A stretch of 64,000 nt of DNA, from positions 124,001 through 188,000 of the forward strand of contig NZ_FOSQ01000005.1 in NCBI RefSeq assembly GCF_900114315.1, given 5' to 3'. Position numbers and translations under genes: made by a program. The notes beneath the pieces were generated by a model. The model saw nothing but the letters and a program-made list of their open reading frames with translations. It had not been told where the DNA came from and ran no database searches. This document shows, in pieces, positions 23,216 to 32,197 of this stretch (the stretch's first letter is position 1; each line of letters begins with the position of its first letter). The stretch is from Falsiroseomonas stagni DSM 19981. GTDB taxonomy: Bacteria > Pseudomonadota > Alphaproteobacteria > Acetobacterales > Acetobacteraceae.

Positions 23216-24262
23216 TCAACTCGTCATCCGGTCCAGCACCGGGATGCGGCGCAGCACAAGGCGCTTGCCGAGGATGGGCAGCAGCACGCCGGCCGCCGTC
23301 AGCACGGGGATGTGGATCCAGAAGGCCGATGCCGTCCAGCCGATGCCGGCCAGGATCAGCGCGGCCTTGGCGACACCGATGGCGATGGTGTTGAAGAGGT
23401 AGATGACCATGCTGGCCGATCCCAGCACGAGTGGCCATTGCCAGCGCGTGACCGGGCCGACGCGCATCAGCCCATGCAGCGCGGGGATGGAGAGCAGGCC
23501 GCAGCCCAGCAGCGAGAGATCGCCGGACAGCGGGCCGAAGACGGTGGCGAGCAGCGCGGCCATGAAGGCCAGCCACCACAGTGCCAGGTAGCGGGTGAAG
23601 AGGGGCAGCAGCAGCGCCTCCCGCTCCGCCGCCCAGATTCCGATGGCGAAGAAGACGGCATGGCGCGCCAGGCGGTCGGCATAGAGGATCGAGGGCGGGT
23701 CGAGCGCCAGCAGCAGCAGGCCGACCACGACAAGGCCCGGCGCCCCGATGCGGCGCCAGACCGGCGGCGCGGCGATGGAACAGACGAAGAGCACCCAGAG
23801 ATACCAGACGGAGGTCGCGGGGCTGCGCGCCGTGGTGAACAGCAGGTCCCTGAGGCCGCCCAGCAGGCCGTCCGGCTGGTTGTCCACATGGACGAACTGC
23901 TCGGCCGCCAGCTTGCCGAAAAGGATTAGCAGGCCGAACAGGAAGAAGGGCGGCAGCAGCCGCGCCGCGCGCTTCGCGGCCAGGGCCGGCATGCCGGCCA
24001 GCGGGGTGCGCTGCGTGCCCAGCAGGCCGAAGACGGTGCCCGACAGATACAGGAAGAAGGGCATGTGGAAGGCGTAGATCGCCGTCCGCAGCAGGTCCCA
24101 CCATTCCGCGCCGCGCGGTGGCGCGCCGGCGACGATGTGGCCGAAGACGACGATGAGGATCGCCACCCCCTTGGCGCGGTCGAGGTCGAGCCGCCTTTCG
24201 CGCGGCGGGCGTGCGGGGGCGGTGGCGACGAAGGCGGGCAGCGTGGCCGCGGCGGTGTTCAT
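23216..24262 (-). CDS. Acyltransferase 3 family membrane protein
   Basis: A 348-residue polytopic protein with about ten hydrophobic segments. The family features are RRLDLDRAKGVAILIVVFGHI at residues 23-43, with the catalytic His in FGHI, and the segment AFHMPFFLYLSG. Acyltransferase-3 proteins move acetyl or other acyl groups across the membrane onto surface sugars. It overlaps the polymerase-like gene upstream by 4 bases, so it probably decorates the same polysaccharide. The acyl group is unknown. Confidence 0.92.
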   Translation of the reverse strand: MNTAAATLPAFVATAPARPPRERRLDLDRAKGVAILIVVFGHIVAGAPPRGAEWWDLLRTAIYAFHMPFFLYLSGTVFGLLGTQRTPLAGMPALAAKRAARLLPPFFLFGLLILFGKLAAEQFVHVDNQPDGLLGGLRDLLFTTARSPATSVWYLWVLFVCSIAAPPVWRRIGAPGLVVVGLLLLALDPPSILYADRLARHAVFFAIGIWAAEREALLLPLFTRYLALWWLAFMAALLATVFGPLSGDLSLLGCGLLSIPALHGLMRVGPVTRWQWPLVLGSASMVIYLFNTIAIGVAKAALILAGIGWTASAFWIHIPVLTAAGVLLPILGKRLVLRRIPVLDRMTS

Positions 24263-25623
24263 GCCACGCGCAGGCGCCGGGCCAGGGCTTCGCGCATCAG
24301 GCCGGCGGGAATGCTCTCCCGCTGTTCCAGCCGCGCCCGCGCCAGCGCGGCAGCGAACCAGGTGAATTGCGCGACGGCGGTGCTGGCGATCAGCGTGTTG
24401 TCGAAGCCGCTATGCAGCAGCGCGGCGACGAGGGCGGCGCGCAGCACCAGGCGATCCGCCGCCGCCACGCGTCGGGTACCAAGCCAGACCCAGGCGACGA
24501 TGGCGCTGAAGATCAGCGCGCAGCCGAGGATGCCAGCATCGACGGACAGGCGCAGGTATTCGTTGTGCGCGGCGTTGGACCGGATGAGGCGGATGCGGGG
24601 ATCCTCAGGATCCACGATCAGCTTGCCGGCGCCAAGGCCGTAGCCGAAGAGGGGACGCTGGTCGATCGCGTCGATGAAATAGGGCCAGATGACGTCGCGG
24701 CCGGAGAGGTTGACGTCATCGTCGCCGAAGAAGCGATCGGCCGCGAAGATGGCGACGGGGCCGAGCAGGATCGCGCCGGGCAGCATGCCGCCCATCACCA
24801 GATCCACCTTGCGCTTCAGCGGCAGCACGCGGCGATCCGCCAGCAGGAAGACGATGCCGAGGAAGAGCATCACGGCGATCAGCGGCGCGCGCGCCTGCGT
24901 CGCCAGCAGCACCGCCAGCGCCGCGCCGGTCAGCAGCAGCCAGCGCGTTCGACCGGTGCGCAGATACTCGAGGGTCGCGGCGAAGACCGCCGTGACCGCG
25001 AAGCCCGCCAGGAAGGGCGGCGAATGCATGCCCTGGAAGCGCCAGTTCGCATCGAAGGGGGATTGCAGCCCGGTCGGCCACACCAGGAAGGCGGCGGCGG
25101 CGCTGAGCAGCGGGATGAACACGATGCCCTTGCAGAAGCTGGACCACACCCGCCGAGGCGCCGCGGCGAAAGCCAGCACGAAGGGCGCGGTCGAGCCGAT
25201 GAAGCTGCGCACCATCTCCGCATTGGTGGAAACGTGGCCCATCGGCAGCACGACGATGCTGACCATGGCGACGATGGTGAAGGCCAGGAACGGCCAGTTG
25301 ATGGCGGAAGAGAATCCGTAGCGCATGCAGAGCATCGCCGCGATGGCGAAGGGCACCAGCTTCACCACCGCGCTGCCCAGCGCCGCCGCACCGCCGGTCG
25401 CCATCAGGTCCAGTTGCACATCGACGGCGAGGCCGTAGACGGCGACGAGCAGGCCGACCGCGAGCAGCGGTGCTTCATAGAACAGCAGCGCCACCATCAG
25501 CGCCACGGCCGCCGGCATGACGGCCAGGGCCAGTTGCGGTTCGAGGATCGCGAGCGCCAGCAGCGCCGCGGCTGCGAGGAGCGCGAGAAGAAGGGCGAGG
25601 AGCGAGGGTGGAACGGTGCGCAT
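24259..25623 (-). CDS. O-antigen ligase / Wzy-type polymerase family protein
   Basis: A 454-residue membrane protein with about 12 hydrophobic segments. The Wzy_C-type region carries the periplasmic loop motif SGRDVIWPYFIDAIDQRPL followed by FGYGLG and NAAHNEYLRLSVDAG (the conserved H-N-x-Y/F). This family contains the O-antigen ligase WaaL and exopolysaccharide polymerases such as Wzy or ExoQ. In an exopolysaccharide locus with a Wzc-like protein, polymerase is the better guess. The start at 25623 follows GCGAG and is directly upstream of a region divergent from another acyltransferase gene. Confidence 0.88.
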   Translation of the reverse strand: MRTVPPSLLALLLALLAAAALLALAILEPQLALAVMPAAVALMVALLFYEAPLLAVGLLVAVYGLAVDVQLDLMATGGAAALGSAVVKLVPFAIAAMLCMRYGFSSAINWPFLAFTIVAMVSIVVLPMGHVSTNAEMVRSFIGSTAPFVLAFAAAPRRVWSSFCKGIVFIPLLSAAAAFLVWPTGLQSPFDANWRFQGMHSPPFLAGFAVTAVFAATLEYLRTGRTRWLLLTGAALAVLLATQARAPLIAVMLFLGIVFLLADRRVLPLKRKVDLVMGGMLPGAILLGPVAIFAADRFFGDDDVNLSGRDVIWPYFIDAIDQRPLFGYGLGAGKLIVDPEDPRIRLIRSNAAHNEYLRLSVDAGILGCALIFSAIVAWVWLGTRRVAAADRLVLRAALVAALLHSGFDNTLIASTAVAQFTWFAAALARARLEQRESIPAGLMREALARRLRVA

Positions 25624-25698
25624 GCCGTGGCGTTGTGCACGCGAACGGGGACGTTTCCCAATCAGCTTTCAGTGTAAACCTTCAAGCTGGGATCACGC

Positions 25699-26757
25699 AT
25701 GGGAGTGAATGCGAAGGCGGCGGCGCCGCGCCGCCCGGCGCTCACGCGGTTGCGCGTGCTGCTGATCGGCTGGGTGCTCGTCTATCACCTGGAACTGCCG
25801 CTGCGCGCGCTGCGTGGCCTCGGCTTCGTGGAGGCTGTCGCGCTGAAGGGATATCTCGGCGTCGATGGCTTCTTCCTGCTGTCGGGCTTCGCGCTGGTGC
25901 TGGGCTACGCGCATCGGCCGCCCGCGGGCTTCGCGGGATGGGCGGGCTTCATGCGCGGGCGGATCCTGCGCGTGATGCCGCTGCACCTGGTGCTGCTGTT
26001 CGCGCTGCTGGCGCTGGTGCTGGCCGCCTCCGCGGCGGGGCTGTCGGTGAATGCGCCGGAGCGCTTCGGGCTGCGCGAATTCGTGTTGCAGGCCTTGCTG
26101 CTGCATGGGTGGGAGACGACGTCCCTGCATGCGTGGAACTACCCGTCCTGGGCGCTGTCCGTGATCCTGGCGGGCTATATGGCCTTTCCGTTGCTGCTGG
26201 CGGGCGTGCTGGCCGCGCCGGCGGCGGTGCTGTGGCTGCTGCTGGCCATCGGGGGCGCGGGGCTGCTGGCGCTGGGCGCCATGGACCCGGCTTTGCAGTT
26301 GAACCACACGCTGCATCTCGGCCTGCCGCGCTTCTTCCTGGAATTCATGGCCGGCATGGCGCTGGCGCGGCTGGTGCAGGGCGGCGCCATGCCGCGATGG
26401 GCGGCAACGCTGGGCGTGGCGCTGGTCCCGGCGGGGCTCTGGATCGGCGTGGATGCCGTGGTGGTGGCGGGTCTCGCCAGCCTGGTGGCACGCGCCGCGC
26501 TCCTGCCGGGGCAGGACGAGGGCGGCATCCTCCACAAGCTCGGCGAGGCGTCCTTCGGCGTCTATCTCAGCTGGGTCTTCGTGGAAGCGGTCCTCGTGCT
26601 CGTGCTGCGCCTGGTGCAGCCCGGCGCGGGCGGACGGCTGCTGCTGATGGCGGCGGGGCTGGGCGGCACCTTCCTCGCGGGCTGGATCGCCTGGCGGGTG
26701 ATCGAGGTGCCGGCGGCGCGATGGCTGGCGCGCCGGCCGTCACCGGCTGGCGCGTAG
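25699..26757 (+). CDS. Acyltransferase 3 family membrane protein, second copy
   Basis: A 352-residue polytopic protein. Near the N-terminus ALTRLRVLLIGWVLVYHLELP holds the expected His in YHLE, and GYLGVDGFFLLSGFALVLGY is a strong OafA/acyltransferase-3 signature. About ten membrane helices follow. It differs clearly from the acyltransferase at 23216-24262, so the polysaccharide may carry two different acyl modifications. It is divergent from the polymerase gene, and its last 18 bases overlap the convergent GH5-like gene. Confidence 0.92.
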   Translation: MGVNAKAAAPRRPALTRLRVLLIGWVLVYHLELPLRALRGLGFVEAVALKGYLGVDGFFLLSGFALVLGYAHRPPAGFAGWAGFMRGRILRVMPLHLVLLFALLALVLAASAAGLSVNAPERFGLREFVLQALLLHGWETTSLHAWNYPSWALSVILAGYMAFPLLLAGVLAAPAAVLWLLLAIGGAGLLALGAMDPALQLNHTLHLGLPRFFLEFMAGMALARLVQGGAMPRWAATLGVALVPAGLWIGVDAVVVAGLASLVARAALLPGQDEGGILHKLGEASFGVYLSWVFVEAVLVLVLRLVQPGAGGRLLLMAAGLGGTFLAGWIAWRVIEVPAARWLARRPSPAGA

Positions 26758-27654
26758 CGCCTCCGCCAGGCGGGGGCGGGGGCGGGGCGCTTCCCCCTCC
26801 TGGATGCGCCAATGGCCGCCATGGGTCACGGCCCAGAGCGTGGCGGGCAGGCCGAGGCGGCGCAGCACCGGCAGCGCCACGGACAGGTCGCGCGCCCAGG
26901 CGGCCTCATCCTCGGCATGCGGCAGGGCGCCACCGAGTTCGGCAACGATGACGGGGACCGCGTGGCGATCCCGCCAGGCGGCGACGGCGCCGAAGCGTTC
27001 CGCCACCCAGGTCGCGGCGCCGCCTTCATAGTCATGGACCTCCGCGATGGTCAGCGGGTCCGCGGGCGGCGGCTGGCGGAGGAGGGAGCGCCAGGAGCAC
27101 CATTCATGCCCGCCCCAGACAAGGGCGTGGCTGGGCGCGGCGGCGCGCGCGGCGGCCAGCAGCCGGTCCCGCAGCGGGGTCCAGGCAGCGGCATTGTCGA
27201 AGGCGGGTTCGTTCAGCGGGCCAAGCGCGACCCGTGCCGGGTCCGTCGCGCCGCCGAACAGCCGCGCGCGCGCCTGCATGACGCGCCAGGCGGCATCGTC
27301 CCACCGGTTCCAGGGCTCGTAGAGATCGGAGAGGCCGAGCAGGACCGGCAGGCCGGCGGCATCCGCATCCTCGATGGCCTGGAGGAAGAGGCGGGGCACG
27401 TCCTCCCCGGCGCCGGCGTCGCGCGGGATGAAGAGGCGGGCGTGGTCGAAGCCGGCGGCGCGGAGATCCTGCCACCAGGCGCGGCCGAGGCGGCGTGGCC
27501 GCTGCGCGGCGGCGACGGGAAACCAGCGTTCGAGATTGGCGCCGAGGCGGAGGCTTGGCAGCAGGTCGCGGAAGGTTGGCGCCTGGGCCCCCGCGGAGCC
27601 GGCAGCCAGGACGGCGCCGGTGGCGAGAACGGCGCGGCGGGTCGGGCCGTGCAT
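26740..27654 (-). CDS. Secreted glycoside hydrolase, cellulase/GH5-like
   Basis: A 304-residue TIM-barrel hydrolase with a Tat-like signal (TRRAVLATGAVLAAGSAGAQA). The acid/base Glu149 is in LGPLNEPAFDN and the nucleophile Glu239 in VIVAELGG, the usual GH5/clan A pair; LSDLYEPWNRWDD lies between strands. The start at 27654 is 2 bases beyond the glycosyltransferase stop, so it is the last gene of a six-gene operon with a type I exporter. It probably trims or releases the polysaccharide made by this locus. Its exact GH family is not certain. Confidence 0.85.
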   Translation of the reverse strand: MHGPTRRAVLATGAVLAAGSAGAQAPTFRDLLPSLRLGANLERWFPVAAAQRPRRLGRAWWQDLRAAGFDHARLFIPRDAGAGEDVPRLFLQAIEDADAAGLPVLLGLSDLYEPWNRWDDAAWRVMQARARLFGGATDPARVALGPLNEPAFDNAAAWTPLRDRLLAAARAAAPSHALVWGGHEWCSWRSLLRQPPPADPLTIAEVHDYEGGAATWVAERFGAVAAWRDRHAVPVIVAELGGALPHAEDEAAWARDLSVALPVLRRLGLPATLWAVTHGGHWRIQEGEAPRPRPRLAEALRASR

Positions 27655-27656
27655 GC

Positions 27657-28664
27657 TCAGGCCGCCGCCTGGCCGCTGAGCGTGCCGCGGAGGTAGCCGA
27701 GGTTGTAGGCGGCGCCGCACCGCGCGCGCACCAGGGCCGCGGAATCGCGCGGCCAGGCGAGCAGCGGCGCCTGGAGCAGAAGCTTCGCGGCGGCGCCGGG
27801 TGCCCGGCGCGGCCAGCCGCGGCGGCGGTCCCGCAGCGCATCCGTGGCGCCCTGCCAGTGCAGCCGTGACACCAGCCATGATGGCCGCAGCCGGGCCGCC
27901 TGGATGCTGTGGCGGACGGTGACGCCGCCATCGTAGAAGACGCGGCCGCCCCGGGCCTGGAGGCGCGCCAGCACCTCCTCCTCCTCCCCCGACAGCAGGC
28001 GATCGCCGATGCGGCCGAGTTCTTCCGGGAAGCCGCCGACGGCCAGCAGGTCCTGGCTGCGGAAGGCCATGTTGGCGCCATAGATGGCGGCGCACTGGGG
28101 CAGCGGGGCGTTGCCCGTGGCTTCCGCGCTGCCGTCCCATTCGACGATGGTGAGCACGCCGCGCAGGGCCTGGGGCCACCAGGCGGGCAGGGGGGCTTCC
28201 CAGGCCGGCAGGATGCGGCCGCCGATCGCCACGGCCTGGTCCGGCAAGGCGCGGATGGCCGCGACCAGGCGCAAAGCCCAGTCGGGCTCCGGCACCGCAT
28301 CATCGTCGAGCCAGGCGGTCCAGGGGGCGGTCGCGGCCTTCAGGCCGAGGTTGCGGGCAAGCGACAGGCCCGGCGTGCCGGTGCGCACCAGCCGCGCCCC
28401 GGCACCCGCGGCGAGGCGCGCGATGCCGGATTGCGCGGCGTGGGGGGAGGCACTGTCCACGACGATCAGCTCGATCGCGGGTTCCGCGGGCGGGGCGCCG
28501 GGCCCGGCGCCGCCCATCAGGACAGGGGCGTCGCGGAGCAGGCGGACGCCCTGTTGCCGCGCGAGCCCATCCAGGCAGGCCTCAAGATAGGCGGGCCTGG
28601 CATGGGTGCAGATGATGACGCTCAGGGCCGGGGGTTCGAAACCCGCAATGTATCCGTCGGCCAC
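27657..28664 (-). CDS. Glycosyltransferase family 2
   Basis: A 335-residue GT-A enzyme. Its N-terminus ALSVIICTHARPAYLEACLDGL is the nucleotide-binding strand and helix. The metal site is the acidic run WLDDDAVPEPDW (about residues 125-135). The acceptor region has GANMAFR and GGFPEELGRIGDRLLSGEEEE, with the likely catalytic base in the E-E-E-E tract. No membrane helices. An insertion near residues 45-60 (GGAGPGAPPAEP) is unusual. It lies in the exporter operon between the small protein gene and the GH5-like gene; donor and acceptor sugars are unknown. Confidence 0.92.
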   Translation of the reverse strand: MADGYIAGFEPPALSVIICTHARPAYLEACLDGLARQQGVRLLRDAPVLMGGAGPGAPPAEPAIELIVVDSASPHAAQSGIARLAAGAGARLVRTGTPGLSLARNLGLKAATAPWTAWLDDDAVPEPDWALRLVAAIRALPDQAVAIGGRILPAWEAPLPAWWPQALRGVLTIVEWDGSAEATGNAPLPQCAAIYGANMAFRSQDLLAVGGFPEELGRIGDRLLSGEEEEVLARLQARGGRVFYDGGVTVRHSIQAARLRPSWLVSRLHWQGATDALRDRRRGWPRRAPGAAAKLLLQAPLLAWPRDSAALVRARCGAAYNLGYLRGTLSGQAAA

Positions 28665-28674
28665 CCTGGCTCCT

Positions 28675-28980
28675 TCATCCGTTGAAGCGGAAGGCTCCTG
28701 CCACCTGGTCGCCGCCGGCCGGCGTTTCCGCCGGCTTCTGCTGCGCCGTCATGGCTTCCTTCGCGCGGGCCTCGATCTGCTTGGTCACTTCGACCAGGAC
28801 GCGCGCGAGGTTCGGGAGTTGCAGGACCGGCACGACAAGAAGGGCGGAAGGAACGGGCTTGGCATCGGCGCCGCCGGCGGCGGCGGCGCCGGTCTGCGCG
28901 CCGAGGGTGATGCGGGCGACGCCGCTGGCGACGTGGACATCGATCACGCCGTCGCCGAAGACGGTGGGAAGGGCGGTCAT
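28675..28980 (-). CDS. Small unknown protein of the type I secretion operon
   Basis: A 101-residue protein I cannot place. It has a beta-rich first part (VIDVHVASGVARITLGAQTG), a Gly/Ala linker, then a strand and helix reading VLQLPNLARVLVEVTKQIEARAKEAM. No signal peptide, Cys, or glycine-rich Ca-binding repeats are seen. The outline vaguely recalls small DUF3467-type proteins. It is 34 bases downstream of the HlyD gene and 10 bases upstream of the glycosyltransferase gene, so it is part of the operon. It could be a regulator or an exported factor. Confidence 0.65.
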   Translation of the reverse strand: MTALPTVFGDGVIDVHVASGVARITLGAQTGAAAAGGADAKPVPSALLVVPVLQLPNLARVLVEVTKQIEARAKEAMTAQQKPAETPAGGDQVAGAFRFNG

Positions 28981-29014
28981 GGGACTTTTCCTCAGGCTGG
29001 GGTTGGTCGCGCGA

Positions 29015-30436
29015 TCACTGTTCGCGGAAGGCGCGGTGGAAGCTGTCGAAGACGGGCTGCAGGAGGTAGCGCGCGAAGGAACGGCTGCCCGTCTGGATCT
29101 GCGCTTCCACCATCATGCCGGCGCGCAGCGTAACGCCTTCGAGGGAAGCGAGCTGGGCTTCGTCGATCTGCACCTGCACGCGGTAATAGGCTGTGCCGCG
29201 GCGGTCGTCCTGCGTGATGTCGGAGGCGACGAAGGTCACGTGGCCGTGCAGGTAGGGCACCAGGCGCTGCTTGAAGGCGGGCAGCCGGATCTCCGCCTGC
29301 AGGCCGGTATGAACCACGTCGATGTCGTTCGGCTGGACGTTCACTTCCGCGATCAGGCGATCATTCTCCGGCACCAGGTCCAGCACGGGATCGCCGGGGC
29401 GGATGACGGCACCGACGGTGAAGACGCGCAGGTTGAGCACGGTGCCGGCTTCCGGCGCCGTGATCTCCATCCGCGTGGACACATCCTCCGCCGCGCGCAG
29501 CCTTTCCTCCGCCTCCGCGAGCCGGACGCGGACGTCGCGCTGCTCGGTGGAGGTTTCCTGCATGCGCTGGTCGATGATGCGCTGCATGTCGCGCTCGGCC
29601 TCCGCGATCTGGGCGCGGGAGCGGACCATCTGGTTGGTGATGTCGGTGATGTTGCCATCCACCGATGCCACCTGGCGCTGCAGGGCGAGGAGCTGCGGCA
29701 GGCGCGCCAGGCCCTGACGCAACAGCTGGGCGGTCGCACTCTCCTCCGCCCGCAGCAGCACCAGCATGCGGCGCTGGGCATCCATCTGGCCCTCGGCGGA
29801 GGCGATGGTGGCGTTGTGCTGGTCGATCCGGGCGCGCAGCACCTGGAGCTGGCTTTCCAGCGACAGGGTGCGATTCTGGAACAGGACGCGCTGGCCGGTG
29901 ATGTATTCCTGCGCGCGGAGGCCGGCGGAGGCGATGAGCTCCGCGGGGAAGGTCACGTCGCTGGCGCGGGCGAGTTCGGCGGCAAGCCGTGCATCCTGGG
30001 CCAGCAGGGCCCAGCGCTGGCTGCGCAGCGTTTCCGTCTGCTGCATGGCCTGCGGCTGGTCGAGGCGCATCAGCACCTGGCCCTGCGCAACCGTGGCGCC
30101 GTCCCGCACCAGGATCTCCCGCACGATGCCGCCTTCGAAATGTTGCACGGTGCGGCGCGTGCCTTCCACCTTCAGCAGCCCCGGGGCGATGGCGGCTTCC
30201 GCCAGCGGCGTCAGCGCCGCCCAGAGGCCGAAGCCGAGCACGAAGACCAGGGTGATGGCGTAGCCGAGCACGACCGGCACACCGGTGCGCGGGCGCGCCG
30301 CATCGATCGGCAGTTCGGGCTCCGGCGGCGACCAGAGGGCAGGCGGTGCATCGGCGCTGCGGCGCAGCAGCGGCAGCTGGCCGGTGCTGGCCTGGCCCAG
30401 GGGCAGGGCCCCGACCGGGGGGATGGCCTGGCTCAT
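29015..30436 (-). CDS. Type I secretion periplasmic adaptor (HlyD/PrsE family)
   Basis: A 473-residue membrane-fusion protein. A cytoplasmic Pro-rich head (1-52) is followed by one membrane helix (about 53-75). The lipoyl half-motifs are QHFEGGIVREILVRDG near residue 98 and TAPEAGTVLNLRVFTVGAV near 305. Between them lies a long alpha-hairpin (about 140-290, Arg/Glu/Leu-rich), and the end matches HlyD_D23 (VTLRAGMMVEAQIQTG). It bridges the ABC exporter to a TolC-like channel, which is not encoded here. It overlaps the ABC gene by 4 bases. Confidence 0.95.
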   Translation of the reverse strand: MSQAIPPVGALPLGQASTGQLPLLRRSADAPPALWSPPEPELPIDAARPRTGVPVVLGYAITLVFVLGFGLWAALTPLAEAAIAPGLLKVEGTRRTVQHFEGGIVREILVRDGATVAQGQVLMRLDQPQAMQQTETLRSQRWALLAQDARLAAELARASDVTFPAELIASAGLRAQEYITGQRVLFQNRTLSLESQLQVLRARIDQHNATIASAEGQMDAQRRMLVLLRAEESATAQLLRQGLARLPQLLALQRQVASVDGNITDITNQMVRSRAQIAEAERDMQRIIDQRMQETSTEQRDVRVRLAEAEERLRAAEDVSTRMEITAPEAGTVLNLRVFTVGAVIRPGDPVLDLVPENDRLIAEVNVQPNDIDVVHTGLQAEIRLPAFKQRLVPYLHGHVTFVASDITQDDRRGTAYYRVQVQIDEAQLASLEGVTLRAGMMVEAQIQTGSRSFARYLLQPVFDSFHRAFREQ

Positions 30437-32193
30437 CGTGCGCCCTCCGCCCGCCCGGCCGGGGGCTGGGTGATTTCCTGCGGCTTCGCCTGCTGCATCA
30501 GGCGCTTGAGCACCTCCGCCCGCGGGCCGAAGGCTTCCGCCGCACCATCGCGCAGCAGCAGCACCTTGTCCACGCCCTGTACCAGGGTCGGGCGGTGGGA
30601 GACCAGGATGACGGTGGTGTTGCGGGCCTTCAGCGCCTCCAGCCCCCGGATCAGGGCCTGTTCGGCGTCGCCGTCCAGGTTGCTGTTCGGCTCGTCCAGC
30701 ACCACGAAGCGGGGGTTGCCGAACATGGCGCGCGCCAGGCCGATGAGCTGGCGCTGGCCGCCGGACAGGTGCTGGCCGCCATCGCCGATCTCGGTGTCAT
30801 AGCCCTGGGGCAGGCGCAGGATCATCTCATGGCAGCCGGCAAGCTTGGCGGCTTCGAAGACCATCTCCGGCTCCGCGTCGCGCATGCGGCCGATGTTCTT
30901 CATCACCGTGCCGTCGAAGAGTTCGACATCCTGGGGGAGGTAGCCGACATAGCGGCCGAAATCCTCCCGCTGCCAGGTGAACACATCGGCGCCATCCAGC
31001 CGGACCGTGCCGGCGGAGGGCTGGAGCGTGCCGATCAGCAGGCGGATCAGCGTGGTCTTGCCGGCGGCGGAGGGGCCGATGATGGCCAGGCTCTCCCCGG
31101 CCGTGAGGGCGAAGGAGATGCCCTTGATGATAGCGACGGGCTGGCCCGGGAAGCCGAAGGTGACGCGTTCCGCCGCGACGCGGCCGGTGGGCTCCGGCAG
31201 CGGGATGCCCGGCGGGCGGATGCGCGGCAGCGCCAGGAAGCCCAGCAGGCGGCGGTAGGATTGCCGCGCCTGTACCAGCTGCTTCCAGCCGCCGATCATC
31301 TGTTCCACCGGCGCCAGCGCCCGGCCCATGATGATCGAAGCGGCGATCGAGGCGCCGGAGGTCAGCTGCTGTTCCAGCGTCAGCCAGGCGCCGACGCCCA
31401 GCACCGCGACCTGGACCGTCAGGCGGAAGAAGCGGGTGATGGAGAGCAGCATGGCGGCGCGGTCCGCCGCCTTCTCCTGCGGGGGCACGGAGGCGGAGAG
31501 CCCTTCGCGCCAGCGCTGCAGCACGGCGGGCGCCATGCCCATGCTGTCGATCACCTCGGCATTGCGGACCATGCTTTCGGCGCGGCGCTGGCTGGCCATG
31601 CCGGCGGTGCTGGCCTGCCGGAGCAGCGCGCCCGTTGCCCATTCATTCGCCAGCGTCAGCCCGAACAGCAGGACGGCGCCGGCCAGGGCGATCCAGCCCA
31701 GCGTCGGGTGCAGGGCGAAGATGACGGCCAGGTAGACCGGCACCCAGGGCACGTCGAAGACGGTGAGGGAGGCGGGGGAGCCGAGCCAGCCGCGGCAGAC
31801 CGCCAGGTCGCGCAGCGCCTCCATCCGGTAGGGGCGGCCGCGGAGCTGGCTTTCGATGGCGCGGATGAAGGCCTCCGGCGCGGCCTTGCCCTCGATCCAG
31901 GTGGCGAGGCGCTGCATGATCTGGCCCCGCAGCCCGTCCAGCACGGCCATGATGAGCAGGGCGAACATGGCGATGGCGGTCAGGTAGTAGAGCGTGTCGA
32001 GGCTGCGGGTGGACAGGACGCGGTCGAAGACCTGCATCATGTACAGCGAGACGGTGAGCTGGAGCAGATTCACCACGCCGCTGAACAGCCCGACGGCGAC
32101 GAGCTGGGACTTGCCGGCCGCGATGGCGTTGGACAGCACCGTATCCGGCATGCGGTCGGGCTGGCCGGGGATCAGGGGCATGGGCCTCAGCAT
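30433..32193 (-). CDS. Type I secretion ABC exporter (PrtD/PrsD family)
   Basis: A 586-residue fused permease-ATPase. Residues about 15-310 form six membrane helices (AAGKSQLVAVGLFSGVVNLL begins helix 1). The ATPase has Walker A GPSAAGKTTLIRLL, the signature LSGGQRQLIGLARAM and Walker B FVVLDEPNSNLD. It lacks the N-terminal C39-like domain, as PrtD and PrsD do. In rhizobia, PrsD-PrsE located in the exopolysaccharide cluster exports glycanases; the setting here is similar. The cargo is not identified. Confidence 0.95.
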   Translation of the reverse strand: MLRPMPLIPGQPDRMPDTVLSNAIAAGKSQLVAVGLFSGVVNLLQLTVSLYMMQVFDRVLSTRSLDTLYYLTAIAMFALLIMAVLDGLRGQIMQRLATWIEGKAAPEAFIRAIESQLRGRPYRMEALRDLAVCRGWLGSPASLTVFDVPWVPVYLAVIFALHPTLGWIALAGAVLLFGLTLANEWATGALLRQASTAGMASQRRAESMVRNAEVIDSMGMAPAVLQRWREGLSASVPPQEKAADRAAMLLSITRFFRLTVQVAVLGVGAWLTLEQQLTSGASIAASIIMGRALAPVEQMIGGWKQLVQARQSYRRLLGFLALPRIRPPGIPLPEPTGRVAAERVTFGFPGQPVAIIKGISFALTAGESLAIIGPSAAGKTTLIRLLIGTLQPSAGTVRLDGADVFTWQREDFGRYVGYLPQDVELFDGTVMKNIGRMRDAEPEMVFEAAKLAGCHEMILRLPQGYDTEIGDGGQHLSGGQRQLIGLARAMFGNPRFVVLDEPNSNLDGDAEQALIRGLEALKARNTTVILVSHRPTLVQGVDKVLLLRDGAAEAFGPRAEVLKRLMQQAKPQEITQPPAGRAEGAR

Positions 32194-32197
32194 CGCG

